Positions 33,501 to 42,280 of a stretch of 64,000 nt of DNA are shown in pieces. The notes under the pieces were generated by a model, which was given only the letters and a program-made list of their open reading frames with translations, ran no database searches and was not told the DNA's origin. The position numbers and the translations under genes are program-made. Location: contig JBITNC010000001.1 of the NCBI GenBank assembly GCA_050084985.1, positions 121,520,001 through 121,584,000 of the forward strand. The letters run 5' to 3'. This stretch comes from Nageia nagi. Lineage: Eukaryota; Pinophyta. Positions within the stretch are counted from its first letter, which is position 1, and the number at the start of each line of letters is the position of its first letter.

Positions 33501-35714
33501 ATCTCCTAGACCTCCAATGTAGGCTTCCTAGCGTCCAGATCCAGCAAATATGATGTCCAAAGCTCAAAGTCAGCCTCCTAGTGTCCAAACGAACTTAATC
33601 CAAATGTCAGAATGCCCTCTTTGCTTCTAGATCTCGCTTCAGATCTCTTCAGTCCTTTGCTTCTCTTGATACCACTGTAAGTCCAAGATAATAACACTGT
33701 AATGTAATGTCAGGTTTCTTCTCGTTTTAGCCTTTTAGGGTGTTTTTCAATCTGCTGCTCTCTGCTCTTAATTCCTAGATCTCCTTCAGCTAGACATTTA
33801 GGATTTCTCAAAACTTATCAAAGAATCAAGCAATTCTTATATTAGAAGAGAATGAAGGGAGACATCAAAAGGTATGTGAAAGAATGTAAAACATGAGAAT
33901 GCAATAAAGGTGAAACAGTAAAAGCATCGGGTCTATTGCAATCATTATCAATTCCTGAATGTAATAATAGTGAAACAGTAAAAACATCAGGTCTATTGTA
34001 ATCATTACCAATCCCTGAATGCAATAATAGTGAAACAGTAAAAGCATCGGGTGTATTGCAACCACTACCAATCCGTCATAAAACTTAGAAAGATGTCTCT
34101 ATAGATTTCACTGAAGGAATTCCTAAATCTGAATGTAGGACAGTTATTTTGGCAGTGGTTGATAGTCAATGTTTGGATATGTGTTCGCTTTAGGATGGGG
34201 TTTAAATTTTGAGGCTAGCAAGAAGCAGAAGGCAATGGTTTTGTCTTTCAATTGTTCTAAGTATAAAGGCATTTATGAGATAGGCTAGCAAATCATGGGA
34301 GATAATCGAAGTGGTATTGCAATGGCAAAGAATCCAATCCAACATCAATGTACCCAGAAAATTGAGATTCAACTTCATTATTTTCAATATCTAGTCTATG
34401 AGAAAAAGATTACTCTTCAATATCTTTCAACAAAGCACAAATTGGTCACAAAGCTTTGGCGGGGGCATGGTTTGCACAGCTTCAAGAGATGCTTGGGATG
34501 TCAGAAATTGTCATCAAGAGGACGTGTTCAGTATAATGGTACCTTCCAACATCATCATGTATGATTATCCTACGTTTCTTTCATGTGGTGTCCCAAACAA
34601 GCTTAAGTGAGGTTTCAGAATGTAATATATTATTGTTAAGCTTTCCCAACGAACTACTATTAATATTCACTCCATATTAAGTCAATATTTTATAATGTAC
34701 ATGTAACTTAACTATGACTAATATTTGAATGATCTAAATGACTTGGGAGTCTCAATGCCTATATGGTAAATTATTATGTATCCCTTCTTCTAATCTCAAA
34801 GAGTCTGCTGTCCATCCAGGGATTTCTTCAGTTCATGTGTTCATCTTTAAAAACAAAATCTAAACTTCAAATTGTTAAGCATACCAATGGTTGAGCATCA
34901 TCTTCGTATTTGTCAGGAAGGGTTGCATGGTAGGCCAGAGTGCGCCACAACATTTGATATTCCTGTGCATTGGTAATGCCGGTGGTTGTATTCTTCACAA
35001 GACAGTTCCAATCAATCTTCACACTGGCACATTTTGAAACTTCTTGCAGGAGGGCTAGCACTACCTTTGCATCATACCTGTAATAGAGCAACAAAGTAAC
35101 AACAGACAAAGCTGAAGAACTCATATCCCATAAAGGGTTAAAAAATAATCTCCATGTCAGCAATTGAATTACAATACATTCTGTACTTGAAATAAGTAAA
35201 ATCCCAACTTCTATAATGAAGAAAGTATCCTTAGCACGTAAGCCACAAGGAATCATAATTACTCGTGTATCCCTGAGAGCTTTGTTTTCCGATGACTTAC
35301 GAAAAAAAAAATGAACCGTAATAAAGGACATTATCTGGAAGCATCTCGTCAGGGCACCTGTCAAAACAGGATTTGATAGGTGGGTTTTGAGCCGCTTTCC
35401 CAAAGGGTAGATTCCATGGACCCTGTCCTAAGAGATTGGGAAAAAAAATAGGGAAGAAACATTTTGGAAAAAAAAAAACAGTAATAAGACTGATAATTCT
35501 AAAGCTTTAGTAGAATTAATGTTTTTTTCAACTCATCCTGTAATAGGCTGAATCCTCAATGAACAGGATTTTAGCAAATGGTAACGAGTTCAAACCCCAA
35601 GAACTCGAAATCTGATAAAAATGATAACTAAAAGCTTTACAATGCAAAAATCTAAAAATACCTGCGCAAAAGCAACGCCACATCCCCCTCTGATATTGTG
35701 CTCTTGGACTTCAT
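21134..35714 (-). CDS. DRMY1: DRMY1-like single-MYB protein, 5' four exons (partial gene)
   Basis: Joined exons 35714-35662, 35077-34885, 29252-29166 and 21526-21134 give 241 codons with no internal stop, GT-AG introns and matching phases (phase 2, then 0, 0). The order of blocks is that of Arabidopsis At1g58220 (DRMY1) and its paralogue At1g09710: an N-terminal helical domain (TISEGDVALLLRRY, LLQEVSKCASVKIDW, EYQMLWRTLAY), an acidic stretch (DDDSDLDFE), EAAACVK, a Ser/Pro-rich linker with MNITVPVSIQKQ, and the start of a MYB/SANT repeat (LWTAEEDEELIAAV, GEGNWSSILKG, DRTASQLSQ). DRMY1 is known as a nuclear regulator of organ initiation timing in Arabidopsis. The same role here is inference. 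The gene is open at its 3' side. The next exon, with the third MYB tryptophan, is missing from the window as far as I can see. Confidence 0.85.
23445..23449. repeat. Putative target-site duplication (caact), left copy
   Basis: The interrupted LINE reads ...gactc caact at 23449 and resumes with caact catcaat at 26184-26188. Removing one copy and the intervening DNA restores a plausible LINE sequence. A 3-bp duplication (act) with TG...CA ends is equally possible. Confidence 0.6.
23450..26183. mobile_element. 2.73-kb insertion inside the LINE, class uncertain
   Basis: The limits come from the break in the LINE reading frame and the flanking caact repeat. The insertion begins TGTTGTGCC and ends at or 2 bp before a CA, so its ends resemble LTR-element ends (TGTT...AACA). 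It contains the hairpin-repeat array (23735-24860), A/T runs, a purine tract (aaaagggggggatt, near 25303) and weak protein-like readings (for example VEMFKAATNMNIMCGFKDSD, minus strand, near 26040). I found no paired LTRs and no RT, integrase or transposase motif. It may be a non-autonomous or internally deleted retroelement. Confidence 0.55.
23735..24860. repeat. Array of 11 hairpin-forming repeats
   Basis: Each unit has a palindromic core, AAAAGACAA, a 4-nt loop (AATC), then TTGTCTTTT, a perfect 9-bp stem. In the best copies (for example 23978-24022) the stem extends outward through 'tcctca/aggag' to 'gcgcatgc'/'gcatgcgc', about 20 bp of near-complementarity. Cores lie near 23765, 23878, 23990, 24104, 24248, 24397, 24478, 24537, 24702, 24766 and 24830. 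Spacing falls into classes of about 113 bp and about 65 bp, with a few longer gaps. Between the cores the sequence is diverged. No coding sense was found; open frames here are repeat by-products. Confidence 0.85.
26184..26188. repeat. Putative target-site duplication (caact), right copy
   Basis: This matches 23445-23449 and marks the point where the LINE sequence resumes. Confidence 0.6.
26641..27940. other. Intron 3 of the MYB gene, no gene recognised
   Basis: Short open frames exist on the plus strand (26990-27304, 27632-27871), but they have no motif that I recognise. The second is rich in Arg, Glu and Ser, as degraded gag-like sequence can be. Confidence 0.4.
27945..28445 (+). repeat. 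Tandem duplication (about 250 bp) with TATA-like box in each unit
   Basis: Unit one (about 27945-28195) and unit two (about 28207-28445) share 'tttccattttacatgta', 'agtaattattagcaag', 'gcctgcaatc', 'tatttgtgagtt', 'attgcaaatatttg' and 'aggtggtgaaggcta'. Each carries 'atcatataaa[tc]a' followed by 'ggagca/agagca', like the TATA region of a plant LTR. It may be a duplicated LTR promoter fragment. No flanking element body is recognised. Confidence 0.6.
28446..29165. other. Intron 3 of the MYB gene, nothing recognised
   Basis: AT-rich DNA without motifs that I can identify. Confidence 0.5.
29166..29252 (-). CDS. DRMY1: DRMY1-like exon 3 (acidic segment)
   Basis: This is 87 nt, 29 codons, phase 0 at both ends, between 'gatccag' and 'AAG|gtaatg'. 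It reads DDDSDLDFEIEPSPPVGDE and ends EAAACVK, matching the acidic block and the EAAACVK block of the Arabidopsis homologues. The small size and the in-phase ends mean that skipping it would keep the reading frame. Confidence 0.88.
29207..29535 (-). repeat. 171-bp tandem duplication covering the start of exon 3
   Basis: Sequence from 29207 repeats from 29378 with few changes ('caggaggagagg' in both, then 'tcaatttcaaaatccaaatc', 'atcatcatcctggatca', 'tgccttgaaatttaaagag'). The distal copy (29378-29535) contains the exon-3 acceptor and its first 15 codons but not the rest of the exon. Confidence 0.85.
29379..29423 (-). pseudogene. In-phase pseudo-exon from duplicated exon 3
   Basis: Upstream of the true exon 3 (in transcription direction) the duplicated acceptor 'gatccag' is followed by codons for DDDSDLDFEIESSPP and then 'gtatta', a usable donor. 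The stretch is 45 nt, phase 0 at both ends, with no stop. If spliced in, it would double the acidic segment. There is no evidence that it is used. Confidence 0.5.
29536..30659 (-). repeat. Probable 3' LTR region of the gag-protease element (about 30661 downward)
   Basis: On the minus strand TGTAATATCCCC starts at 30661, directly after a purine-rich tract and overlapping the end of the protease frame, as a 3' LTR would. Where it ends (perhaps near 29950) could not be fixed, because no matching 5' copy was recognised. The lower part (29536 to about 29950) is intron sequence without features. Confidence 0.4.
30657..32354 (-). pseudogene. gypsy-like gag and aspartic protease
   Basis: Start MADQKLDTLINLMNQMM at 32354. 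The gag core reads KAWLHKLQTYFSLYPMDEEE, CLDEIANEWWHN and FIRRVLDRFEQRHIEEYFKEL (retrotransposon gag family). A zinc-binding CFTCRNPWEKGHQC follows. The protease reads VVVLIDGGATHNFIDEEF; the usual DSGATHNFI has Ser changed to Gly. It ends with LGVQWLYTLGEI. Two in-frame stops (after LALLK near 31746 and after LKGPS near 31215) break an otherwise continuous frame of about 565 codons, so decay is slight. No RT follows. The C-terminal tail is acidic and ends GGAEL. Confidence 0.85.
32355..33658 (-). other. Leader of the gag-protease element
   Basis: This is untranslated sequence between primer site and gag. Words such as 'tccaaatg', 'gacctcc' and 'ccaaacg' recur irregularly between 33220 and 33640, weakly suggesting old short-period tandem repeats, as in other elements of this window. 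No gene is seen. Confidence 0.45.
33659..33674 (-). promoter_or_regulatory. Primer-binding site (tRNA-Met type)
   Basis: The minus strand reads TGGTATCAAGAGAAGC after '..ggacttacag'. The first eight bases equal the plant tRNA-iMet-complementary site; the rest diverges by one inserted base. It marks the 5' start of the internal part of the gag-protease element. Confidence 0.65.
33675..33841 (-). other. Probable remains of the 5' LTR of the gag-protease element
   Basis: This lies directly upstream of the primer site. On the minus strand it ends '..cttggacttaca', consistent with an LTR end. No similarity to the presumed 3' LTR was found, so it may be truncated by the gypsy scrap that begins at 33842. 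Confidence 0.35.
33842..34195 (+). pseudogene. gypsy integrase fragment with triplicated segment
   Basis: The plus strand reads KRYVKECKT, then ECNKGETVKASGLLQSLSIP three times with changes, then DVSIDFTEGIPKSECRTVILAVVD. This is the end of the zinc-binding domain and start of the catalytic core of a gypsy integrase ('CxxCQRNKGETV..[21 protein letters not shown]', where the D of MDF is catalytic; here IDF). Stops interrupt it (after KT and LL). Nothing else of the element is seen on either side; copia sequence follows within 10-20 bp. Confidence 0.75.
33897..34076 (+). repeat. 60-bp repeat, three copies
   Basis: 'gtgaaacagtaaaa[ga]catc[ag]gg' recurs at exact 60-bp steps, together with 'attgcaatcattatcaattcct' variants. 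Sixty bp is 20 codons, so each unit keeps the integrase reading frame. Confidence 0.9.
34205..34612 (+). pseudogene. copia RNase H end fragment
   Basis: Plus strand: ASKKQKAMVLSFNCSKYKGI, then GDNRSGIAMAKNPIQHQCTQK (usual DNQSAIALAKNPVHHQRTKH), YEKKITLQYLSTKHKLVTKL and HSFKRCLGCQKLSSRG. These are successive blocks of a copia RNase H C-terminus. A stop lies before the DNRS block. It ends about where an LTR should begin, but none is recognised. It is located in intron 2, opposite strand to the MYB gene. Confidence 0.75.
34885..35077 (-). CDS. DRMY1: DRMY1-like exon 2 (conserved N-terminal domain)
   Basis: 193 nt between '..ctattacag' and 'TTG|gtatgc'. It starts with the last base of a split Arg codon and reads YDAKVVLALLQEVSKC, KIDWNCLVKNTTTGI, AQEYQMLWRTLAYH and KYEDDAQPL. 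This is the most conserved part of the DRMY1 family after the MYB repeat. No odd residues are obvious. Confidence 0.9.
35662..35714 (-). CDS. DRMY1: DRMY1-like exon 1 (start codon)
   Basis: 53 nt of coding sequence, MKSKSTISEGDVALLLR plus two bases of a split Arg codon, ending 'CGCAG|gtattt'. It matches the 'KKGTISEEDVSALLQRY' start of the homologues. The ATG at 35714-35712 is chosen because a TGA lies in frame four codons upstream and the homologues start at the same place. Intron 1 is 584 bp and free of recognisable transposons. Confidence 0.85.
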
Positions 35715-35734
35715 TTCTTCTTGTCAGATTGAGT

Positions 35735-35755
35735 TTAACTCCTCAACTTCGCCAT
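35735..35755 (-). CDS. Upstream ORF in the DRMY1-like leader
   Basis: An ATG 41 bases upstream of the main start opens a six-codon frame (MAKLRS) that ends in TAA before the main ATG. If the leader includes it, it could lower translation of the main frame. Transcription start is unknown, so its use is uncertain. Confidence 0.35.
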   Translation of the reverse strand: MAKLRS

Positions 35756-37290
35756 TGTTCGTAAGCTGCAGATCTTCTACCAGAAATGGGAGCAGAAAAA
35801 GAATATTTCTGCATGTAAGGATTTTACAAGGCTTTCAGCAGACCAGAGCATGTTGTCGTTGATGATGAGGTCCACCGATCGAATATCTCCAAGTCAAAGT
35901 GGTGGGGGACACAATTTCCTTAGGAATTGAGTTGTTTGAGGACAGAATTATTAATCGAACAATCTATCTGTTCATATAAAGATATAATAATTGAATAACA
36001 TGTCTTTTCTGTAAAAATACTCGTATTAAGAAGAAAGCCTTAATGGTTATCATCATTGTTTGATGAGTAATAAGAGGTCCATGCTATAATTTATAGGTGG
36101 TACTTTGAAGATAATTTTTTATATTATAGATTCGATAAACGAGTTGTTTTTTGATATTCATGTTATAATTTATGAATGGTAGTTTGGAGATAAATTTTTA
36201 TATTGTTAGATTCGATAAATGGATTGCTTTTTGATCAATCATAAAGAGTGATACATATGCTTTTATTAAAAAATGTAAATCATGTCAATATAATTTCAAC
36301 CTGATTTATATATTCATTTAAGATCTTCACTCAATTGATTCATTGTATCCTTCCATCATATGTGCCTAATTTAATCTCATTAAGAAGATTGTTATGTAAT
36401 ATTTTAATGGACATAAATTCATCATCATATTTGTAGTTCGCAATTTCAATAACATTATTTTATATTTGAAGTCTATACTATAATCATGATGGAAAATGGA
36501 TCAATGCTTCAAGAATAGTGAGATGAGAGAACTTTATGAAGTAGAAGAGATTCAATATGAACTCTCTACTCTATATTATCCATAAGGAAATAGTCAAAAA
36601 AAAGTATCAACAAATAATTTATTAAGGTTTTGTTAATAGAACAAAGAGATTTGTGCTTATATTATATTTGATATTATAAGTTTATCATACTAGCATTCAC
36701 ACTCTCATAGGTATGATCCCTTCCTCTTTGGTGTATAGGATCAAAATTGACATACATTTGGAAGTTAAGATTCCATCACTAAAGGTATTATGAAAATATC
36801 TTATGATCTATAAAGAATAAAAACTTACATAAATTACTAAGTTACTTCTTTAAATGAAAAAAATCACCATTATTGGGTGTATAAGATAATATAAGAAAAT
36901 TAATGCACGGTAATACAATAAGATATTTAAATGTCAATAAATAAAGAAGGGAAATATGGTTAAGTTAAACAATACTTATGATAAGAAGGGGAAATTATTT
37001 ACTAATTGATAACATCCCTACATTATCAAAGATGATTTTAAATATGATGCACAATGAGTCCAAATCATGGAAGATGAAAAATTAAAAGCCCAAGCAACAA
37101 CAAATTCCTTAAAATATTCAATGTGTAACACTCCCATCTCACATTCCAACATCTTTCATTATAAAACTTTAACATCGTAGAATCTTTATATTTTAATAGC
37201 TTGTATCTTTGTGTATCTCACATCATTAGATTATTATATTTCTCAACAAGTTCATCTCATTTTAACCTTAATATCTCATCCCAAAGAGGC
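35756..37290 (-). promoter_or_regulatory. Upstream region of the DRMY1-like gene
   Basis: There is no coding region. The first 200-250 bp upstream of the start are GC-richer, as a 5' leader would be. A TATA-like 'atatctttatatgaac' lies near 35970-36000 (minus strand). A 79-bp tandem duplication is at 36080-36238. Further up the sequence is AT-rich without features until the LINE begins. Confidence 0.35.
36080..36238. repeat. Two-copy 79-bp tandem repeat
   Basis: 'catg[ct]tataatttat' is followed by 'tggta[cg]ttt', 'tatattat/tgttagattcgataaa' and 'ttgctttttgat', repeated at a 79-bp step with several substitutions. Confidence 0.7.
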
Positions 37291-37969
37291 AACTCAATTA
37301 ATATAATATTTTTCTTTAATTATTTTGGATTGACTTGCATATAAATGTTCAATATTGATGTTTCAAGTCCAATAACCAATTTCTTCATTAGATCCACATA
37401 AAACACACCTATTGGGGTCTTGCTAATCTCATTTGAGCAATTTTTCTTAGGAGAGGAATTTTTTATGGAGAGTGAGCCATAGAAAAAAATTTATTTGGGC
37501 CACATTTTTTAATTCCATACTCTAAGTTAAGCAACTAGTAGAATAGTGGAGGAAGCTTACTTTGTAAGAGCATTGTAGGCAAATTTGACTATGAACTTAT
37601 TTGTGGGATTTAGGGAGTAAGTCATTTTGTCTCCAACCTCCATATCTTAGAGTTTAGAACAACTTAGGAGGTCTTGAAGAGTTTAAGTTTCTTAGCTAAG
37701 AGCAAGAGCCATAGTAGTAAAGGATTTCTATTTTGGGTGACAAAAACCTTCATCTTCCTCTAAGTACTAATAGTGATAGACCTTATCACCCCAAAGGGGT
37801 TTGAGATAATGTTGGGTATTGTTGAAGAGTGGGAAGGCAAACAAAGGGAAGGGGAGAAGCCATGTATCATGCTATAAGTACACTTTTTTTCCATTTTCTA
37901 TGGTCTATTTGAGCTAAGATAGAATATGTTTCATCACCTTATAGATCCCATTCCATAACAAGGATCCCT

Positions 37970-39900
37970 AAGGTGTGTTTACACCTATAAGGGAAGAGAA
38001 ATTAGTGTATATGTGCTTAAATAGCTTGCCTAAAAGGGAAATGTGCATATTGTAGAGGTGTTTAATGCACAGGCCACCCATTGATTTTATTTTGCAAATA
38101 GTATCCCATGCGACTAGGTGAATTATGCATTTTTCATTGGAATAATACCATAAGAAGTTGCTCATTGTGGCTTCCATCCTATCTATTATTTTTGAGGGGC
38201 CCAAAATGTTGAGAGCCAAAACATAGGAATTACACCTATAGTGAAAAGCTAATTACTTTCCATGTGCTCAATTTTCTCTACATTTTAGCAATCAGGTTCT
38301 CCTAAAAATCACCAAATTTGTCCCCTTGGATAAGAGGCATACCCAAGTAAGAACTAGGGAGTTTAGGTATTATCATATCAATCCATTCACTTATTCTATT
38401 TAGACGATGGGTTGGGATGTTTAAGTCAAATATTTTGTTTTTTTTTATTGATCTCTTGCCTAGAGGTATGCTCATATAATTTGAGAAAATCCATGACTTT
38501 GAGAATATCATAGTGGAGATGGAGAAGCGTAAGTAGTGTGTCATTGAAAAATTAGAAATGAGTAATATGTGGGGTGTTCCCTATTGCCTGTAGATCCTAG
38601 ATCTAACCTGCTGCTTGCATTTGTTTAATTCCTTTGCCTAGAATTTCTAATAAGATGATAAATAAATACAGAGATAGGGATCTCCTTGAAAAAGTCCTTT
38701 GGTACTATGGAAGAAGCCTTTGGGATCCCCATTTATGAGAAAAAAAAATGGGGTATATTTATAAGGGAGAGGATCCATTGTATCCAAATATCTACAAAGC
38801 CAAAATTGGCCATAATTTTCAACAAGAAATACTAATTGACTTTGTTAAAAGATTTTGCCATGTCCAATTTAATGAGTAAACCTTTACACTAATGGAAATT
38901 GATGGAATGGATAAGATCATCGATAAGATCCACTCCATCAAGTAGTTGTTTGTTGCTAATGAAAGATTGTTTTCTTTCAAGATGATATTTTTAAATGATT
39001 ATTTTCAATTGATTTGTTATAACATTGGATATGATTTTATAAATTATGTTCTACAAGGATATGGGGTGAAAGGTTGATATGGTCTTAGCATCTTGGCTCT
39101 TAGGAATGAGAGATAAGAAAGTATAGTTAATTTTCTTGAGAATCTATTTGGGCTCAAAGGATTCCTTGATCATTACCATAATTTCATCTTTTAGAAGAGG
39201 CCAACAATATTTAAAGAATCCAAGGGGGAAGCCATTCTGACTTGGTGCTCCATAAGGTTTGAGATGGAAGAGGGCATTTTTAACTTCCTCTTTGCTTATG
39301 GGGTTGTTAAGGAATTATTTTTGAATATCAAAAATCTTCTCAAGAATGTAATTCAACAACTTATTTTGGGCAACTTCTTATATTCAAAGAGGAGATTCTT
39401 GAAGTAGGAGGTCACATGCAAGTCAATCTCTAAGGGAGTATTGAAAATATTTCCCAATTGGTCTTCAAGGGAGGAAATTTGGTTATGGCATTGATGAGCC
39501 AAAGTGGTAATATGAAATTATTTAGAGTTTCTATCACCCTCTTTGAGCCATTGGATTCTATATTTTTTCATCCACATGGTTTCTTGATTTAAGTAAACTT
39601 TTTGAAGTTGTTAAAGGAGCTTCAACACTTTTTCAATGATACAATCATATTATTGGTGGATTAGTTGAATTTATAGTTGTCTAAGTTGCTCTTCTAGGTT
39701 TGATCTAGTTTTTATGACATCTCCAAAAGAGGATTTTATCAGTAAACATGATTTTCCTCACTCTACCATGTTTCAATGACTAGGTCATCAAAAGAGTCAT
39801 GAGTCATCCATATTTTTTGAAACCTGAAAAAGGGATTTGAATGTTTACATGAGTAATTATAGGAGAGAGATATTGACCAATGGTCATAGATACTATAGGG
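37970..39900 (-). pseudogene. L1 reverse transcriptase remnant
   Basis: Readable blocks on the minus strand: GLLIKLDMAKSFNKVN (first palm Asp, usual LDMAKAFDRVNW), IMANFGF with a block before a GLRQGDP-like region near 38690, IPTHRLNRISEW with IIPKLPSSYLGMPLIQGDK (38302-38544), and ALNILGPSKIIDRMEATMSNFLWYY with AWDTICKIKSMGGLCI (37968-38219). The YADD catalytic box is not clear. Many stops. Confidence 0.75.
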
Positions 39901-39999
39901 GGAGAACCTCTATCTATATAATATGCTCATTTTCAATCAAATGTATAGATACTAGGAAACAATCTAGATTTTCAATAATGTCTTGGTCGCCTTGCCTTT

Positions 40000-40560
40000 T
40001 GTTGGACTAGGTTAAAAATCCCCTAACACAATTGGGCCTAAATAGTTACTCATTATCAATAAAACAATTAAAGTTTTTAGTTTTTTTCTAAATCTTTCTT
40101 GATCCTCCTTGCCTTTCTATAAGGTTTTTGATGACATTGAATTCACCACCTATTACACTTGGAACATCTCATTGTTGTTACAACCACATTGACAGTTGGG
40201 TCCATATTTCTTTTTCTAATCTAAGCATTGGGGACTATACAAATTGATGATATCAAAAATCTTTCTCATGGATAAGCATTTTTCCTTTACAGTTAGCCAA
40301 TTTATGAGAGGAGTGAATTTATACACATTCAATTTGAGAAGGATCCCAAAAGGTGATGAGACCATTGAATATCCTTATGGCATAACTAGCTACTACTTTT
40401 GTATGAGGCCAAACTTTATTTTTTAGTTTAACAAGAGCTTGATCGAAAGATTTCAATTCTTATAACATGAGTATTGTAGTTTTTTCTATAGAGACTAACT
40501 TTTTAACCATTCTAATTGCAAAGAGGGAATGGAGGCCCCAAATATTTTATGAGATGAGCT
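40000..40560 (-). pseudogene. L1 APE-type endonuclease remnant
   Basis: Blocks read across frames are MVKKLVSIEKTTILMLQELK (metal-binding Glu in LQE), KVWPHTKVVASYAIRIFNG, WDPSQIECV, DFDIINLYSPQ and GGEFNVIKN (usual GGDFNV, Asp to Glu). This is the order of plant L1 endonucleases, which nick target DNA for priming. Several frameshifts and stops rule out activity. Confidence 0.7.
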
Positions 40561-41059
40561 TCATAAGGAAATCTTTTGGATTTTTTTGGCCTCTAAGAGT
40601 GCATCTATTTATGATTGGGTACCTTATTCAATAGTATCATAAGCATGTTCCTTAAGTGTTTTCTAGGTTATGAGGCATCCCTTTCTTTTTTGAGCTTTAG
40701 ATTTAAGGGTTTTCATAGTATTGAGGATTTGTTTTATATATGGGGCTATCCTAGCATTTCCATAATGTGTTTATTTTGTTGGTAGCAAAATGTTCCAAAA
40801 GAGGATAAAAAAATAGGGATTATAGATTTTGAAATTCTTCCATATTTTAGCCTAATTCTTAAAGGGAAAAGTGATTGATGGGTGTGGGACCATCGAGAGA
40901 GGGATCTTAGACTACTATAGGTTGGGTGGAGGAGTAGGTTGGGAATGATATAGTTATTGCACCTATAGGGTTTTGCTAGGCTCTACAAGATATGTGGTAT
41001 TTAGTTTTTGATTGGGTGTTTCCTTTACCATGGGGTCTTACTGCGATAGACATGAAATT

Positions 41060-41650
41060 TGTTTTTGAGAAACTTGTGGCTAGAAAGTAGGAGGGTGATT
41101 ACTTAGTAATTTCTCTTGGGGACTTGAAAAGAATCTAGTGCTTGAGCCTTTGAAGGAGTCTATAGCCAAGCATGTGGTCAACTTCAAGGTAAATGGCCAT
41201 ACTTTATGAAAATTTTGCATCTAAATGAGATGTTTTCATAGTTAATGATTTTATCCCAAATGATATTCCTACTCAAGAGCTTGATCAACATTTTAAGGGG
41301 GAGAGGAGAGTCCAAATCTATGTGAATGTATAAATGAGAGTATTCTAGGGAGGATCAAAAATAGATTTTATCTTAAGTACAAATATTTATCCTAATCCTA
41401 TTTCTAATGGCTTCAAAAATATCTACATTCCATGTTTCACATGACATATTAAGAAAGCAAACCCACACCATAGCTATTGTAGGTGATTCCTCCTAAGGTT
41501 TAAAATTAAATTGCCATGGCTTCATTAGTAGCTCGGTTCTACCCAAAAATCATGGACCTTTTTGAAAACCATATCTTTATCTTCTTCATAAGTGAATAAA
41601 TCAAAAAAGGATCCATTAGAATAGCTACTAAAGGTTATCTCTCCTTTGGT
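41060..41650 (-). pseudogene. L1 ORF1 (DUF4283-like) remnant
   Basis: The minus strand reads RYGFQKGP, then FLGRTELLMKPWQFNFKP and MVWVCFLNMSCETW, followed by DIFEAIRNRI and HLYIHIDLDSPLPLKM. This follows the family pattern 'GPWFLGRTGLFIKPW..NF.P', 'VWVRLxNLPxHFW', 'LEAIGNxLG' and 'DLSKPLP'. In plant L1 elements this protein binds element RNA. Stops are frequent. Confidence 0.65.
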
Positions 41651-41970
41651 TTCCCAAGTATAAGAAACCTAGGTTGAGATGGTGGATATTGGGAATCGAG
41701 GACCCATGAATCAGTATATTAATCCATAGGCTTCAAGGATTTCCATTTCACTTTGAATATATGGACTATAATCTCAAGAATAGTTGTCTCTTCCATAGCT
41801 TTATAGCATCCGTTTTCATTTTTATGTGGATCAAAGCTATAGAGTCAAAAAATTATGGATCTCCTTTTGGATGCTTGTCCTTATAGATATCCTTGGTTTT
41901 TTAATCTAAGATCATTGATGTAGGATGGCTTGGGGGAAGGATTCAAACCTTTCCTATATTCAAATGCCAT

Positions 41971-42280
41971 GAGGTAGAGAATGATAGCCAAAATGGTTGG
42001 TAAAAGTTTTATGCAGATGTGCCCTAGTTCTTCAATTGATCATTTCTCTAAGTCTTAAAGGAAGAGCCTTAATTAAATCATTATATATTAGAATAATACA
42101 TATATACATACATACATACATATATATATATATTTATGTGTGTGGGGACCTGGGGGTGTTATATTTTAATTTTGAATCAATTATCATAAATAAAATAATA
42201 TTTTATTTATTTACTAAGATTGTTTCAAATAAGATTAGTGAAAATAAATTAAGGATATTTTAAAATTTTCATAGTTTTAT
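41971..42280. repeat. Spacer with (TA)n/(CATA)n microsatellite
   Basis: Alternating 'acatacatac' and 'atatatatat' runs lie at about 42095-42135. Otherwise this is AT-rich DNA without features, ending at the gypsy LTR. Confidence 0.7.

Larger units (their letters stand above)
30657..33674 (-). mobile_element. gag-protease-only gypsy-like retroelement body
   Basis: From the primer site at 33674 to the purine tract at about 30663, the minus strand holds a leader (33658-32355) and one gag-protease frame (32354-30657). There is no reverse transcriptase, RNase H or integrase. The frame's TAA touches the TG of the presumed 3' LTR, so the missing pol does not look like a later deletion inside the frame. 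It lies in intron 2 of the MYB gene, same strand. It is either a non-autonomous family or a deletion derivative. Confidence 0.6.
37300..41970 (-). mobile_element. Decayed L1-type LINE, nearly full length
   Basis: Reading the minus strand from high to low coordinates gives the L1 order: an ORF1 with a DUF4283-like block (about 41650-41060), an APE-type endonuclease (about 40560-40000), a reverse transcriptase (about 39900-37970) and a zf-RVT-like end (to about 37300). Every part has many stops and frameshifts. The poly(A) tail and target duplication were not identified. It lies upstream of the MYB gene on the same strand. Confidence 0.75.
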
